Shown: positions 1-9,508, counted from the first letter of the stretch. The stretch: DNA of 64,000 nucleotides from Algoriphagus litoralis (GCF_003259255.1 NZ_QGOL01000003.1:1-64000), one strand, 5' to 3'. The notes: generated from the sequence alone by a model not told the origin. Numbers and translations are program-made.

Positions 1-23
1 GCATCTTTGCGGATAATCATATT
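1..23 (+). repeat. Tail of a third copy of the multi-hairpin repeat (family A), cut by window edge
   Basis: The first 23 bases are identical to the 3' end of the long repeat at 4222-4517 and close to that of 11189-11463. Only the last bases are inside the window, so the presence of the rest is inferred. Like the other two copies it points towards a plus-strand gene start (254). Confidence 0.7.
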
Positions 24-253
24 TTTTAAAATTCATCCTTCTAAATCCATTTGTCCCAACGAGGTCGTAAATGGAATTAAATTTCAGATTCTGAATTAAA
101 CAGGAATTGTCGAGTGCTTGATTTTTCATGTGTTCCATTTTTTCGAAAAAAAAAGTGAAAATGTAGAATTTGGAAAAATCTGCGTACTTTGCGCACGTAT
201 TGTGAATAAATAGTGTGAATTGTTGATTTTGACTATTTGAAAATATCTCTACT

Positions 254-2164
254 ATGAATTTTTTAACAAAGCTTAAAATCCTTCCAAGATGGATTATTGC
301 TTCATTGGATTCCCTGATTCTTTTTACTTGTGCCCTTTTTGGATATCTGGTAAGGTTCAATTTTGAACTTGAATTAATCGAGCAGAACGATGCTTTTGCA
401 GGTAGTTTTACCTTTATGGTTGGTGGCCTTTTGGTCATGCAGAACACCCGAAGCTACGAAGGAATTGTTCGTCATACAGGACTTCGTGACGGTTCTAATA
501 TTTTTAAGACAGTCCTGATCACATTTGTTTTATTCCTTTTCCTGAATTTCTTCCACGGGAATTTTCTGAACGACCGCTTTCTTCTTCCTACATCAGTTCT
601 GATCATTGCCAGTCTCTCTTCGATATTCATGTTGATCTTTTATCGCTTATTGGTAAAAGAACTGTTTGTCTATCTTAAAAATGGATTTGCTGAGAAAGAT
701 TTACGCCACGGAGTCATTTTTGGGGCAGGAGAGGCGGGGATTATTGCGCAGGAAGCGATCAAGAATGACAGCAAAAGCCAGATGAATATTGTTGCTTTCT
801 TGGACGATGATCCAAAAAAAGAAGGCAAAAATATTGACGGAAAGCGCATATACCGCGGTCTGGATGATCTTGAAAAACTGGTGAAGCAATATGCCATCAC
901 CGAATTGATCATTGCAGTTCGGGATTTATCTGTGCACCGCAAAAATGAAATTATCGACGAATGTCTAAGACTGAATGTTTCTGTCTCCATGGTGCCACCG
1001 GTAGATCAGTGGATTAATGGGGGATTGACAGCAGGGGCCATTCGCGAAATCAAAATCGAAGATTTACTGAGCCGAGAGCAGATCATTTTGGATAATCCTA
1101 GGATTGAGGAGGATTTGAGAGGCAAAACAGTTTTGGTATCGGGAGCTGCAGGATCAATTGGATCAGAACTTTGCCGTCAGATTTCCTACTATCATCCCAA
1201 ATTGATTGTCATGCTGGATATAGCAGAATCACCTTTGTATGATGTCGAGCAGGAATTCAAAGAACACCATCCAGGATGTGCGATAAAAATCATCCTAGGA
1301 GATGTGCGGAACAAAAAGAAGATGAAAGAAGTCTTCAAGGAGTTCAAACCCCAGGTTGTTTTTCATGCTGCAGCCTATAAGCATGTGCCGATGATGGAGA
1401 ACTATCCAGAGGAGGCCATTCATGCCAATGTTTTAGGGACTAAGATCCTTGCCGATCTCGCAGTTTTGGCCCAAGTTGAAAAATTCGTTTTTGTCTCAAC
1501 GGACAAGGCAGTGAATCCTACCAATGTTATGGGGGCAAGCAAACGCGCTGCTGAGATGTATGTGCAGGCCTTGAACGAATACCTTGAATTAAATCACAAG
1601 AAATATCATACCCGATTCATCACGACCAGATTTGGAAACGTGTTGGGTTCCAATGGTTCTGTGATCCCACTTTTCAAAAAGCAAATCCTAAATGGTGGAC
1701 CGATTTCAGTGACTCACCCTGAAATCACCCGGTATTTTATGACCATTCCGGAAGCTTGCCAACTGGTTTTGGAAGCTGGAGTAATGGGCGAAGGCGGAGA
1801 GATTTTCGTTTTCGATATGGGCGAACCCATCAAGATTCTTGATCTGGCTAAGAAAATGATTCAACTCTCAGGCAAGAAAGTGGATACGGATATAAAAATT
1901 CAATTCACCGGACTCCGGGAGGGAGAAAAGCTTTACGAAGAACTGCTCAATGATTTTGAGACTGTAAAGATCACCCATCATCCAAAGATCAAGATTGCAC
2001 AGGTACTCCCTTCCTCATACCATAAAATCGACGGGCAGATTGAATTTTTCCACGAGTTAATCGGTAAAAATAATGAAACAGATGTCGTAAGACATTTGAA
2101 AGCGCTAGTGCCGGAATACATCTCAAACTCTTCCCGATTCGAAGTTTTAGATCGGATGAATTGA
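254..2164 (+). CDS. Membrane-anchored nucleoside-diphosphate-sugar epimerase/dehydratase (CapD/WbpM/FlaA1-like)
   Basis: Probably a UDP-GlcNAc-type 4,6-dehydratase or C6 dehydratase/epimerase that makes precursors for capsule, O-antigen or glycoprotein glycans at the inner face of the membrane. Visible order: about four hydrophobic segments in residues 10-135, a first nucleotide-binding CoA_binding-like domain with GAGEAG at 157-162, and a C-terminal extended-SDR domain with GAAGSIGSE at 297-305. The usual SDR catalytic YxxxK is MxxxK here (Met426, Lys430), as is known for the large WbpM/CapD group. The length (636 aa) is normal for that two-domain class. The ATG start gives a plausible first membrane segment. 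It stands alone: the next gene is a dehydrogenase in an unrelated family, and other polysaccharide genes, if any, would lie left of the window. Substrate cannot be decided from sequence alone. Confidence 0.9.
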   Translation: MNFLTKLKILPRWIIASLDSLILFTCALFGYLVRFNFELELIEQNDAFAGSFTFMVGGLLVMQNTRSYEGIVRHTGLRDGSNIFKTVLITFVLFLFLNFFHGNFLNDRFLLPTSVLIIASLSSIFMLIFYRLLVKELFVYLKNGFAEKDLRHGVIFGAGEAGIIAQEAIKNDSKSQMNIVAFLDDDPKKEGKNIDGKRIYRGLDDLEKLVKQYAITELIIAVRDLSVHRKNEIIDECLRLNVSVSMVPPVDQWINGGLTAGAIREIKIEDLLSREQIILDNPRIEEDLRGKTVLVSGAAGSIGSELCRQISYYHPKLIVMLDIAESPLYDVEQEFKEHHPGCAIKIILGDVRNKKKMKEVFKEFKPQVVFHAAAYKHVPMMENYPEEAIHANVLGTKILADLAVLAQVEKFVFVSTDKAVNPTNVMGASKRAAEMYVQALNEYLELNHKKYHTRFITTRFGNVLGSNGSVIPLFKKQILNGGPISVTHPEITRYFMTIPEACQLVLEAGVMGEGGEIFVFDMGEPIKILDLAKKMIQLSGKKVDTDIKIQFTGLREGEKLYEELLNDFETVKITHHPKIKIAQVLPSSYHKIDGQIEFFHELIGKNNETDVVRHLKALVPEYISNSSRFEVLDRMN

Positions 2165-2307
2165 GAAGAATTAGGAATTGATTTTTTGAGAAGGTAGTTT
2201 TTCCATTTCCCCATATTTCATCGTCTGTAAAACTATAGCCTGAAAAGGATCTTTAGTTCTATCGTCTTTGAGCAAAATAACCCATCTGGATTCTGGGTTC
2301 TTCTTTG

Positions 2308-2315
2308 TACTTTTG
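2308..2315 (+). promoter_or_regulatory. -7 promoter box (TAnnTTTG type)
   Basis: TACTTTTG fits the Bacteroidota -7 consensus TAnnTTTG. It lies 30 bases before the ATG at 2346 and inside the frame of an upstream TTG candidate, so it supports the ATG as the start. No good -33 TTTG is seen at the expected distance. Confidence 0.45.
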
Positions 2316-2345
2316 GGGCGATTTAAGGATAAATACCTTACCCAA

Positions 2346-3941
2346 ATGAAAAAGAACTTCGCACTTCAACTCAGCCCTGCTGAGGCCTATGATCCTGAAT
2401 TTTTTAAACAAATCGTTCTAAAGAAATCCGGAATTTCTGTCCAACAGGAACAAGCTTTTGTCAGACAAACCCGCAGATCAATCGATGCGCGTGGACGCAA
2501 GGTCCTCGTCAATGTCGAGGCTGAATTGTTTATCAACGAATCTCCAGGATCGCTTTTGGATCACTTTCCAGAATATGGCCAGGTTCAAAATGCCGAACCA
2601 ATTGTCATAGTAGGAGCAGGTCCCGCTGGGCTTTTTGCAGCGCTGAGAGCCATCGAGTTGGGCGTAAAGCCTATTGTAATCGAGCGGGGCAAGGACGTCC
2701 GGGCAAGAAGACGTGATTTGGCTGCAATTAATAAGGAAGGTGTCGTAAATCCTGACTCGAATTATTGCTTTGGAGAAGGTGGGGCAGGGACCTATTCTGA
2801 TGGGAAACTTTACACCCGATCCAAAAAGCGGGGAGACATCCGCCGAATCATGGAAATCCTAGTGGCACATGGCGCGACTGAAGAAATCCTGGTTGACGCT
2901 CATCCCCACATTGGTACAAATAAACTCCCGGTTTTGGTTGCCAAGCTACGGGAAAGCATTCTGGAATCTGGTGGAGAAATTTACTTTGAAACCCGGGTGG
3001 AAGATCTCATTTTGGAAGGAAATGAGATTAAAGGTGTTGTAACCCATCAGGGAGACAAGATCAAAGGTCTGGGTGTAATCCTGGCGACAGGGCATTCAGC
3101 CCGTGATATTTTCCAACTTTTGGATACTCGGAAAGTACTTATCGAGGCAAAACCCTTTGCCCTAGGTGTCAGAATAGAGCATAGCCAAAATCTAATCGAT
3201 CGCATACAGTACCATTGTGAACTTGATCGTGGACCCTACTTGCCTGCTTCATCGTATTCCTTGGTCCAGCAAACAGAATACAAAGGAAAGCAACGGGGAG
3301 TTTTTAGCTTTTGCATGTGTCCTGGAGGTTTTATAGTCCCGGCAGCCACAGCTCCCGGGGAGTTAGTGGTCAATGGAATGAGTCCGAGTCGTAGAGATAG
3401 CAAGTTTGCCAATTCCGGCATGGTCGTTTCTGTGGAATTGGAAGATCTGCCCCAATATCAGAAATACGGTTCCCTGGCAGCGATGTATTTCCAGGCCGAT
3501 ATTGAAAAAAAGGCATGGGAAGTAGGAGGTAAAACCCAAGTAGCACCTGCCCAGCGCATGGTTGACTTTGTGAACAAAAAGGTAAGTGGATCTCTCTTGG
3601 ATACGTCCTATCAGCCAGGTTTGGAATCCGCAGAAATGAGGGAAGTGTTGCCAGACTTTATTTCAGCCCGAATGGCCATGGCTTTCAAAGCTTTTGGACA
3701 AAAGATGAAGGGGTATTTCACCAATGAAGCCCAACTGATCGGAGTAGAAAGCCGCACTTCCTCACCAGTCAGAATTCCCCGGGATAAGGAAACCTTTGAA
3801 CATCCCCAAATCAAACGACTCTATCCCTGCGGAGAGGGAGCAGGATATGCAGGCGGGATTGTCTCCGCAGCAATGGATGGGGAGCGCTGTGCCGAAAAAT
3901 TAATTTCAGCTTATGTGAATTCAGGACCGTACACAGGATAA
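2346..3941 (+). CDS. FAD-dependent dehydrogenase (COG2509-like NAD(P)/FAD oxidoreductase)
   Basis: A cytoplasmic flavoprotein of the conserved uncharacterised FAD-dependent dehydrogenase group; the physiological substrate is not known to me. The dinucleotide-binding motif GAGPAG is at residues 90-95 and is followed by the acidic/basic strand IERGKDV; glycine-rich CFGEGGAGTYSDGK and the C-terminal PCGEGAGYAGGIVSAAMDG segment are typical of the FAD-binding fold of this group. The N-terminal about 80 residues form the extra domain usual for this family. The reading frame is open upstream to a TTG at 2268, but the ATG at 2346 is preferred because a promoter-like TACTTTTG lies between them and because family members begin close to MKKNF. 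About 531 aa. It is followed by a 700-base gene-free stretch holding two repeat families. Confidence 0.8.
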   Translation: MKKNFALQLSPAEAYDPEFFKQIVLKKSGISVQQEQAFVRQTRRSIDARGRKVLVNVEAELFINESPGSLLDHFPEYGQVQNAEPIVIVGAGPAGLFAALRAIELGVKPIVIERGKDVRARRRDLAAINKEGVVNPDSNYCFGEGGAGTYSDGKLYTRSKKRGDIRRIMEILVAHGATEEILVDAHPHIGTNKLPVLVAKLRESILESGGEIYFETRVEDLILEGNEIKGVVTHQGDKIKGLGVILATGHSARDIFQLLDTRKVLIEAKPFALGVRIEHSQNLIDRIQYHCELDRGPYLPASSYSLVQQTEYKGKQRGVFSFCMCPGGFIVPAATAPGELVVNGMSPSRRDSKFANSGMVVSVELEDLPQYQKYGSLAAMYFQADIEKKAWEVGGKTQVAPAQRMVDFVNKKVSGSLLDTSYQPGLESAEMREVLPDFISARMAMAFKAFGQKMKGYFTNEAQLIGVESRTSSPVRIPRDKETFEHPQIKRLYPCGEGAGYAGGIVSAAMDGERCAEKLISAYVNSGPYTG

Positions 3942-3980
3942 TTTTATTCAATAGGATATTTTCCCCTCCTTCCCAAAAAC

Positions 3981-4105
3981 CAAAACAAACGGTCATCAAA
4001 AGACGCTTGGTGAGCTTACCTTCACTGAGCAAGCCTGCACTGCGCGCGTCGACGTGTCGAACCAAGTCGAGATGAAGCTAAAGAAATTTGGCTACTGGCA
4101 AGATT
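3981..4105 (+). repeat. Modular interspersed repeat, family B, copy 1
   Basis: Shares with 15181-15363 the blocks AAACAAACGGTCAT, TTGGTGAGC, ACCAAGTCGAG and GAAATTTGG..ACTGGCAAGATT. Between the blocks it carries a roughly 38-base segment (4023-4060, CACTGAGC...GTGTCGA) that occurs in the opposite orientation at the left end of the 15.2 kb copy. Pieces also recur near 30840-31015 and 31350-31480. No coding sense is seen; a 84-codon antisense frame here is not supported. Confidence 0.6.
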
Positions 4106-4221
4106 ACAGATTATCAAATTAATTTTCATGTATATCCGCAATTGCACCAGCACTAAAGTGAAAGCAGAATAAGATTTATGAAGTCGAAATTTTTACAAAA
4201 TCTCAAATAGCCTTCTTAATT

Positions 4222-4517
4222 AGCTCCGAAGGAGCCAAACCATTCATGCCTGTCCACCATGGTGGAACCCTGTACGGAGTGCAGGGTAGTCATTGATAAT
4301 TTCTTTCCTTTGAGCCCTGAAAGGGTGAAACTTCAACGTGTCACCCTTTCAGGGCTCCTTTTCTAATATCTTGACTTTGCCCCCGGCTACACCGGGGGTT
4401 CCGCCTCGGCGGACAGGTATGAATTGTTACGATCCTTCGGATCTTAGGCTACCAAACATTGACCTTTATATCTCCTAATTAAATTTGCCTAGTGGCATCT
4501 TTGCGGATAATCATATT
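4222..4517 (+). repeat. Multi-hairpin interspersed repeat, family A, copy 1
   Basis: About 295 bases made of consecutive hairpins: GGCTCC-type stem with GAA loop (4223-4236); CCACCATGGTGG palindrome (4254-4265); CCCTGTAC/GTGCAGGG (4268-4286); a perfect 17-base inverted repeat (4312-4328 with 4341-4357, 12-base loop) whose arms are themselves small hairpins; CCCCCGG/CCGGGGG (4380-4398); CCGCC/GGCGG (4401-4412); GATCC-TTC-GGATC (4431-4443). By eye about nine of ten bases match the copy at 11189-11463. This copy has an extra 18 bases (4248-4265). It ends 143 bases before the subtilase start. Resembles REP/RAYT-type or other structured repeats, but no transposase is nearby. Confidence 0.8.
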
Positions 4518-4659
4518 ATTTTTTCTTGCAAAAGGCCCCAGTAAACTCCTTTTGGGGTGCTCTTTTCACCTTTGATTTTCATATTTGCCTAAGTGACTTC
4601 AATCCTAATTTTTTTTGATTTAAATTACTGATAGTCAATTCATCTAACTCTTTTTTACT

Positions 4660-6228
4660 ATGTTTTTAAAAACCAAAATCAACCTTGCCCTTGTTTTTGG
4701 GGCGCTTCTAGTAGCTTCCTGTACCCAGGAAGAAAAGCCATCGGTCTCCCTAGTGGAGCAGAATGAAACCCAGACTGACCTGATTCCCCAATCTGAAATT
4801 GATCAGCTAATCCTGAAGTCCTTACAGGAAACTGGCGATTTCATCTGGATGGATCAATCCGACAGACTCCTCTTCAGTGCTTTGATGCAGGGAGATTCGA
4901 TCCTGACCATAGGATATAAGCCTGCAGAAATGAGTCAACCCAACTCCAGAATCGGATTGGACGAGCTGAAAAGTCCCGCTTGGCAATCTTCTGCTTCCAA
5001 AATTATTGGGATGATCTCTGAAACTCTGGAAAAAAATGGAAGTCCAGCCTACAGAGTCAGAAATCAGGAGATTGAAATCCATGAGGCATTGCCCTATCTG
5101 GAGGTGAAAATCACAGATTTTGAAGTCCTGCAAAACCTGCGGAAAATGCCTGAGGTGAGGTATTTCGAACCAGTTGGGTACCAGTTCAATTATGAGCTAC
5201 TCAATTCGGAGAATCCTTACGCACGAATTACCAGCGATTCTGGTTGCTCCAACGACTCCCAAGGTAATCTCTCCACAAATGATTTTTCTGTAATCACACC
5301 CAATGCAAAAGCTTCTTGGAACTATCCACAAATGGGAATTACGCAGGCCTGGAGCCAAAGTACAGGTGCAGGAATCACAGTAGGTGTCATCGACACGGGA
5401 ATATCTCCCAACCAGCCATTGATGGGCTCTTCTTTTAATTCCGGAGAATCTTCCGGGAGGTCAGTTCTGAAGTTTGGCACGTACAAGACTGGATTTTGGC
5501 TTTGGAAATCCTACGATGGACCCAATGATCAATGTGGTCACGGCACAGCTATGGCGGGTGTGGTGGCTGCCCCAAGGAATTCTATTGGAAATGCAGTCGG
5601 CGTTGCTTACAATTCCAATTTGATCACTGTCAGAGGAACGAGCGATGTGATTGTCAATACTTCGGACGAGAAAAATGGTGTGGCTGAAGCACTGGTTTTA
5701 TTGGGAAATCGATCCGATGTCAAAATCATCAGCATGTCCATTGGGGATGTGTTTTCCAATTCCAAAGTAGCAGATGCTGTCCGCTATGCTTACAATCGTG
5801 GTAAATTGATTTTTGCGGCAGCGGGCACTTCCACCTCATTTACCAATTGGTTTGGAGTTATTTTTCCTGCTACAATGGCTGAGACAATTGCTGTGACAGG
5901 AGTGAAGGAAGGAAGCGGCTACCAGCGTTGCGATACCTGTCATTCGGGTAGCAAGGTGGAATTCACCGTAGTGATGGAGCGGGCAGGCACCAATACCAAA
6001 CCGCTGACTGTACCCAACTCTGGAAATAATCCTGCAACAGTTGGAGGTTCATCTGTGGCTACAGCTACAGCATCCGGAATTGCAGCTTTAGTTTGGGCAA
6101 AAAATCCAGGTTGGACAAGAGATCAGGTTTTGGCTCAGTTGAGAGGTACCTCAGCCCTTTTCCCTACTCGAAATTCCCAATATGGCTATGGTAACCTCAA
6201 CGCAGCCGCAGCAGTTGGAGTAAACTGA
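4660..6228 (+). CDS. Subtilisin-like serine protease (S8 family), lipoprotein
   Basis: A secreted, lipid-anchored peptidase that probably degrades extracellular or envelope proteins. The N-terminus has a lipoprotein signal with lipobox LVASC (Cys21). Residues about 30-185 form an N-terminal region that may be a propeptide (inhibitor I9-like role inferred). The catalytic domain, about 220-520, shows all triad motifs: Asp245 in GVIDTG, His294 in CGHGTAMAG and Ser465 in GGSSVATATASG (the normal GTSMA is changed to SSVA but the serine is kept). A CDTC pair near 424-427 and a Cys at 196 and 292 could form disulfides. 522 aa. It is monocistronic: repeat copy A ends just upstream and a strong terminator follows 22 bases after the stop. 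Confidence 0.92.
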   Translation: MFLKTKINLALVFGALLVASCTQEEKPSVSLVEQNETQTDLIPQSEIDQLILKSLQETGDFIWMDQSDRLLFSALMQGDSILTIGYKPAEMSQPNSRIGLDELKSPAWQSSASKIIGMISETLEKNGSPAYRVRNQEIEIHEALPYLEVKITDFEVLQNLRKMPEVRYFEPVGYQFNYELLNSENPYARITSDSGCSNDSQGNLSTNDFSVITPNAKASWNYPQMGITQAWSQSTGAGITVGVIDTGISPNQPLMGSSFNSGESSGRSVLKFGTYKTGFWLWKSYDGPNDQCGHGTAMAGVVAAPRNSIGNAVGVAYNSNLITVRGTSDVIVNTSDEKNGVAEALVLLGNRSDVKIISMSIGDVFSNSKVADAVRYAYNRGKLIFAAAGTSTSFTNWFGVIFPATMAETIAVTGVKEGSGYQRCDTCHSGSKVEFTVVMERAGTNTKPLTVPNSGNNPATVGGSSVATATASGIAALVWAKNPGWTRDQVLAQLRGTSALFPTRNSQYGYGNLNAAAAVGVN

Positions 6229-6250
6229 TTGTTTTAAAACTGATTTTCAA

Positions 6251-6281
6251 GCCCATTTCCTCAGAGAAATGGGCTTTTTTT
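6251..6281 (+). terminator. Rho-independent terminator after the protease gene
   Basis: GCCCATTTC / GAAATGGGC stem of 9 bp with a 6-base loop, followed by seven T. The short convergent membrane-protein gene ends at 6280, so it may serve both sides only weakly. Confidence 0.85.
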
Positions 6282-6471
6282 ATTTAATTCCAACAAGTCT
6301 GAATGGCAGCATGAAAATATTCCGCACCAAATCAAAACTCAACTCCACAGCAAATCCCAACAAGCGAAAGGGCAGCAACAGAAGCCAAACAAATGGATAT
6401 AAGATCAGGGCCGCAATAGCGATAGGCCAGCAAATAATAAAAAGAATGAGCCAAAGGATAAAGGTCAGCAT
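6280..6471 (-). CDS. Small hydrophobic membrane protein (63 aa), conserved-type
   Basis: Two almost continuous hydrophobic helices (about residues 2-28 and 32-55) separated by a PFRLLG turn, with the same PFRL motif again near the C-terminus. Function is unknown; I recognise the style from many Bacteroidota small membrane proteins but cannot name a family. The open frame continues upstream to 6564, but the ATG at 6471 starts directly with the hydrophobic MLTFILWLI segment, and the added 31 residues are charged and unlike a signal, so the shorter start is chosen. Convergent with the protease gene. Confidence 0.6.
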   Translation of the reverse strand: MLTFILWLILFIICWPIAIAALILYPFVWLLLLPFRLLGFAVELSFDLVRNIFMLPFRLVGIK

Positions 6472-6745
6472 GCTTGTGTGGTTTGTTTGCAAATAACTCA
6501 AATTACATTCCAATCGCAGAAATGGACCTTCAAAGATCCCAGAGGCTCTTTTTAGAATTTGCACTGCTTCGATACCGAACAGTTGTCCGCGGACAGCATA
6601 AACACGATTTTGACTCCCTGAAAAATTGAACTACCGAAAATTATAAACCATTCCTAAAAAACTTTTGGTCTAAAGAAATCATTTGGGAATTAAAGGTTAT
6701 TTTAAAAATTATTTATAGACCCAGAATACTACTTGCTGATTTCCA

Positions 6746-9508
6746 ATGCGAAAAATCCTTTTTATTTGTTTTTTACTCGCCTCTGGATTTAGTTTTTCCC
6801 AAACCATCACGGGTACCGTGGTAGACAAAGACTCAGGTTTGCCACTTCCTTTTGCCAACGTTTTTGTTAACAATACTACCATCGGTGCCGCAACTGATTC
6901 AGAGGGCAGGTTTAGAATAAGCGGAGAATTCTCATCAAATATAGAGTTGGTAGCCTCCTTTGTAGGCTATATCACGGAAGTCAAGACAGTTTCTGTGAAG
7001 GAAAAAGCAGTATTGAAAATTGATTTCCAACTCGCGTTCAACGAATCGAATCTCTCGGAAGTAGAACTCAAAGCCAAGCGGGACAAATCCTGGGAACGAA
7101 ACCTAAAAATGTTTAAGGAGGTCTTTTTGGCTGTTCCCGACGATCCCTATGGTCGTGACATTGAGATCTTAAATCCCTGGGTCTTGGATTTCGAACGGGT
7201 CAAACCGGAAAAGGGATATAATTACATCAAGGCCAGTGCGGACCTTCCTCTGAAGCTGAGCAATAAAGCGCTTGGCTACGAGATTGATTATTACCTGCAG
7301 GATTTTCGAATGCTCAGAAATGCTTCCCGCTTTTTTGGTCAGGCTTTTTACAGGGAAATACCTGCTGCTGATTCCCTTTCATCTGAAGTATGGAAGTTGG
7401 AAAAGGAGCTAAATTACCGCAATTCGGTCAGGCATTTGGCACTTTCCCTACTCTTGAAAAATTTCGGTTCCCAGGGTTATGAGCTATATCAGGCAAATCC
7501 CGGTGTACCCAAAGAGGATCGGACCAATGATTTTTACTATGAGCTAAAGAAATCGATCATTCCCGTCATGCCGGAGACCATCTATACCAAGCCGCTTGGA
7601 AATGGAACCTATCGGATTTTTCTTCCGGATCGGATCGAAGTTCATCACCTGACCAAGACTTGGCCCAGTGACTATTACACAAATATCTATCATGCTATTT
7701 CCTGGATTTTAGCTCCCTCGGGGTATTTCGATGTGGACCGAAGTGGAATACTTCTCCATCCCACCCAATTGGTGCTCTCCGGGTATATGGGGCGACAGCG
7801 GATGGCTCGTGCGCTCCCTTTGGACTTTATGCCAAAGGAAGGCTTTGATGGCTTTATTGAGGATTTTCAGGAGTTTCAAGGAAGATATTTGAAGTTGAAC
7901 CGCCTTCGGGAAAAGCCTTGGCTATCTACCAACAAGGTTTTTTACTATCCGGGTGAGACCCTGTGGTTTGGAGGAATGATGAATTACCAAAATTCCAGCC
8001 AGCAGGATTCGCTCAGCCGGGTGGTCTATGTGGACATACTCAATGACAAATTGAAAACCGTATTCCAAGGTACTTTTCCCATTGAAAGGGGGAGAATTTC
8101 CGGTGGAGTGGTGCTCCAAGACTCATTGGAAAAAGGAAATTATCTCCTCCGAGCCTACACCCGTTGGAGCTTGAACTTTGGCGAACGGGATATTTTTGAA
8201 TTCCCTTTTCCTATTTTGGATACGAATGAATTGGTAGAGGTGAAAAGCAAGGAGGCGGAAGACTTTTACGGAGAATTGGAGATTTTGCCTAAGTATTCTG
8301 TTCAGGATTCACTCACGTTTAGACTGCTGGACTTGGAATTAAAATTCCGGGACGAATTCGAAAATCCTGTGGACGCGGAATTTCTCCTTTCAGCATTGGA
8401 TGCAAAAGCAGCAGCAGATCCCGATTCGAAATATCAGCTCGAAAATGAATTGGATTGGTTGGATGTGAGCCTTCCCGAGACTTTTGACTCCGAACTTGCC
8501 CATCCGGTAGAATATGGAATTTCTGTGGAAGGGAAGTACTTTTCTTCTAAAAAGAGGGGAGAATTAGCCCTTCCCATTACTTTGGTGTTAGGCGATTTGG
8601 AAGATTTTGGAGTAGTTAACTCCGATTCTTCAGGAAGATTTTGGGCCTCTGGCTTTTATTACAAGGACACCGCTCAGATTGCTATCGCTGCACTGGATGA
8701 GAAGTTGAAATCAACAGGCAGTGTCAGCTTGGTAGAATTTACCCGTCCGATTTTTAAAGGATCTTTTCCAAGTACCAAATACACCCTTATTTCCCTTCCG
8801 GTGGAGTCAGAATCTTTTGTCGATCGATCCAATGATTACATTTTACTGGAAGAATTTGTCAAAGAAGAAGATCAAGTAAAAGAGACTATGGCTGACCGCA
8901 ACTATGGATATGGTGAGCCAACACAGGAAGTGGGCCCTGAGGATTTGGAAAAATTAACGATGGCCGAAATCTTTGGAAAATTGCGATTGAAAGGAAAGAA
9001 ATTTGGTAATTACAATTATGGGGAATCAGTAGGAGCGCCTTTGATCATCGTAGACGGTCAATCGTTTCCCTTCCTGAGTGATATCGAATATTCAGAAATG
9101 CTGGATTCCTTCGAACCTTCCCAGCTTAAATCCATAAAAGTATATTCTGATAACATAAGTAAATCCATTTTTGGAATGGCTGGGTACTCTGGGGTCATCA
9201 TGATCGAAACGAAAAATGGTTTCCGAACCGGTCCCAACTCCGATAAAAAATTCAATTCTGAAGGTTTTCAGATCTTTCCAGTAGTTGGCTTTTCCGATTT
9301 TCCCGCGTTCCCGAATAATCCTCCATCAGACAGCTATTTGAAGCGAAAACCAACTCTCTATTGGGAACCACTCGGTACGACTGAGAATGGTACACTCAAA
9401 GTGAAAATCAAAGTTCCTTATGGTTTGGAACGTCTTGCCATAAAAGTGGAAGGCAGGACTCCAGACGGGGAGGCCTTTTCCCGAACCCTTCCGATAGACC
9501 TCAAGTAA
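6746..9508 (+). CDS. Large CarboxypepD_reg-like surface protein with TonB-plug-like tail, no barrel
   Basis: A 920-residue exported protein. A signal peptide (residues 1-19, cleavage near SFSQ) is followed by a CarboxypepD_reg-like beta-sandwich (about 20-105, motif TGTVVDKDSGLPLPFANV and DSEGRF), a long middle region, an MG2/macroglobulin-like segment near 385-470 (STNKVFYYPGETLWFGG), and a C-terminal part around 745-860 that resembles the TonB plug of SusC-like proteins (APLIIVDGQSFPFL, IKVYSDNISKSIFGMAGYSGVIMIETKNG). There is no room for a 22-strand barrel after it. Proteins of this layout are common in Bacteroidota but their role is unclear; an outer-membrane or periplasmic structural or transport-helper role is inference. 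Followed by a secreted esterase 136 bases downstream. Confidence 0.7.
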   Translation: MRKILFICFLLASGFSFSQTITGTVVDKDSGLPLPFANVFVNNTTIGAATDSEGRFRISGEFSSNIELVASFVGYITEVKTVSVKEKAVLKIDFQLAFNESNLSEVELKAKRDKSWERNLKMFKEVFLAVPDDPYGRDIEILNPWVLDFERVKPEKGYNYIKASADLPLKLSNKALGYEIDYYLQDFRMLRNASRFFGQAFYREIPAADSLSSEVWKLEKELNYRNSVRHLALSLLLKNFGSQGYELYQANPGVPKEDRTNDFYYELKKSIIPVMPETIYTKPLGNGTYRIFLPDRIEVHHLTKTWPSDYYTNIYHAISWILAPSGYFDVDRSGILLHPTQLVLSGYMGRQRMARALPLDFMPKEGFDGFIEDFQEFQGRYLKLNRLREKPWLSTNKVFYYPGETLWFGGMMNYQNSSQQDSLSRVVYVDILNDKLKTVFQGTFPIERGRISGGVVLQDSLEKGNYLLRAYTRWSLNFGERDIFEFPFPILDTNELVEVKSKEAEDFYGELEILPKYSVQDSLTFRLLDLELKFRDEFENPVDAEFLLSALDAKAAADPDSKYQLENELDWLDVSLPETFDSELAHPVEYGISVEGKYFSSKKRGELALPITLVLGDLEDFGVVNSDSSGRFWASGFYYKDTAQIAIAALDEKLKSTGSVSLVEFTRPIFKGSFPSTKYTLISLPVESESFVDRSNDYILLEEFVKEEDQVKETMADRNYGYGEPTQEVGPEDLEKLTMAEIFGKLRLKGKKFGNYNYGESVGAPLIIVDGQSFPFLSDIEYSEMLDSFEPSQLKSIKVYSDNISKSIFGMAGYSGVIMIETKNGFRTGPNSDKKFNSEGFQIFPVVGFSDFPAFPNNPPSDSYLKRKPTLYWEPLGTTENGTLKVKIKVPYGLERLAIKVEGRTPDGEAFSRTLPIDLK

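Noticed and set aside
2268..2345. Longer TTG start for the FAD-dependent dehydrogenase
   Set aside because: A TACTTTTG promoter box lies inside it, and the family begins near the ATG at 2346.
3811..4065. Minus-strand frame of 84 codons
   Set aside because: Runs over the 3' end of the dehydrogenase and the family B repeat; no protein-like composition.
4222..4517. Riboswitch of a known class
   Set aside because: Hairpins are strings of independent palindromes with no conserved core known to me, and copies precede unrelated genes.
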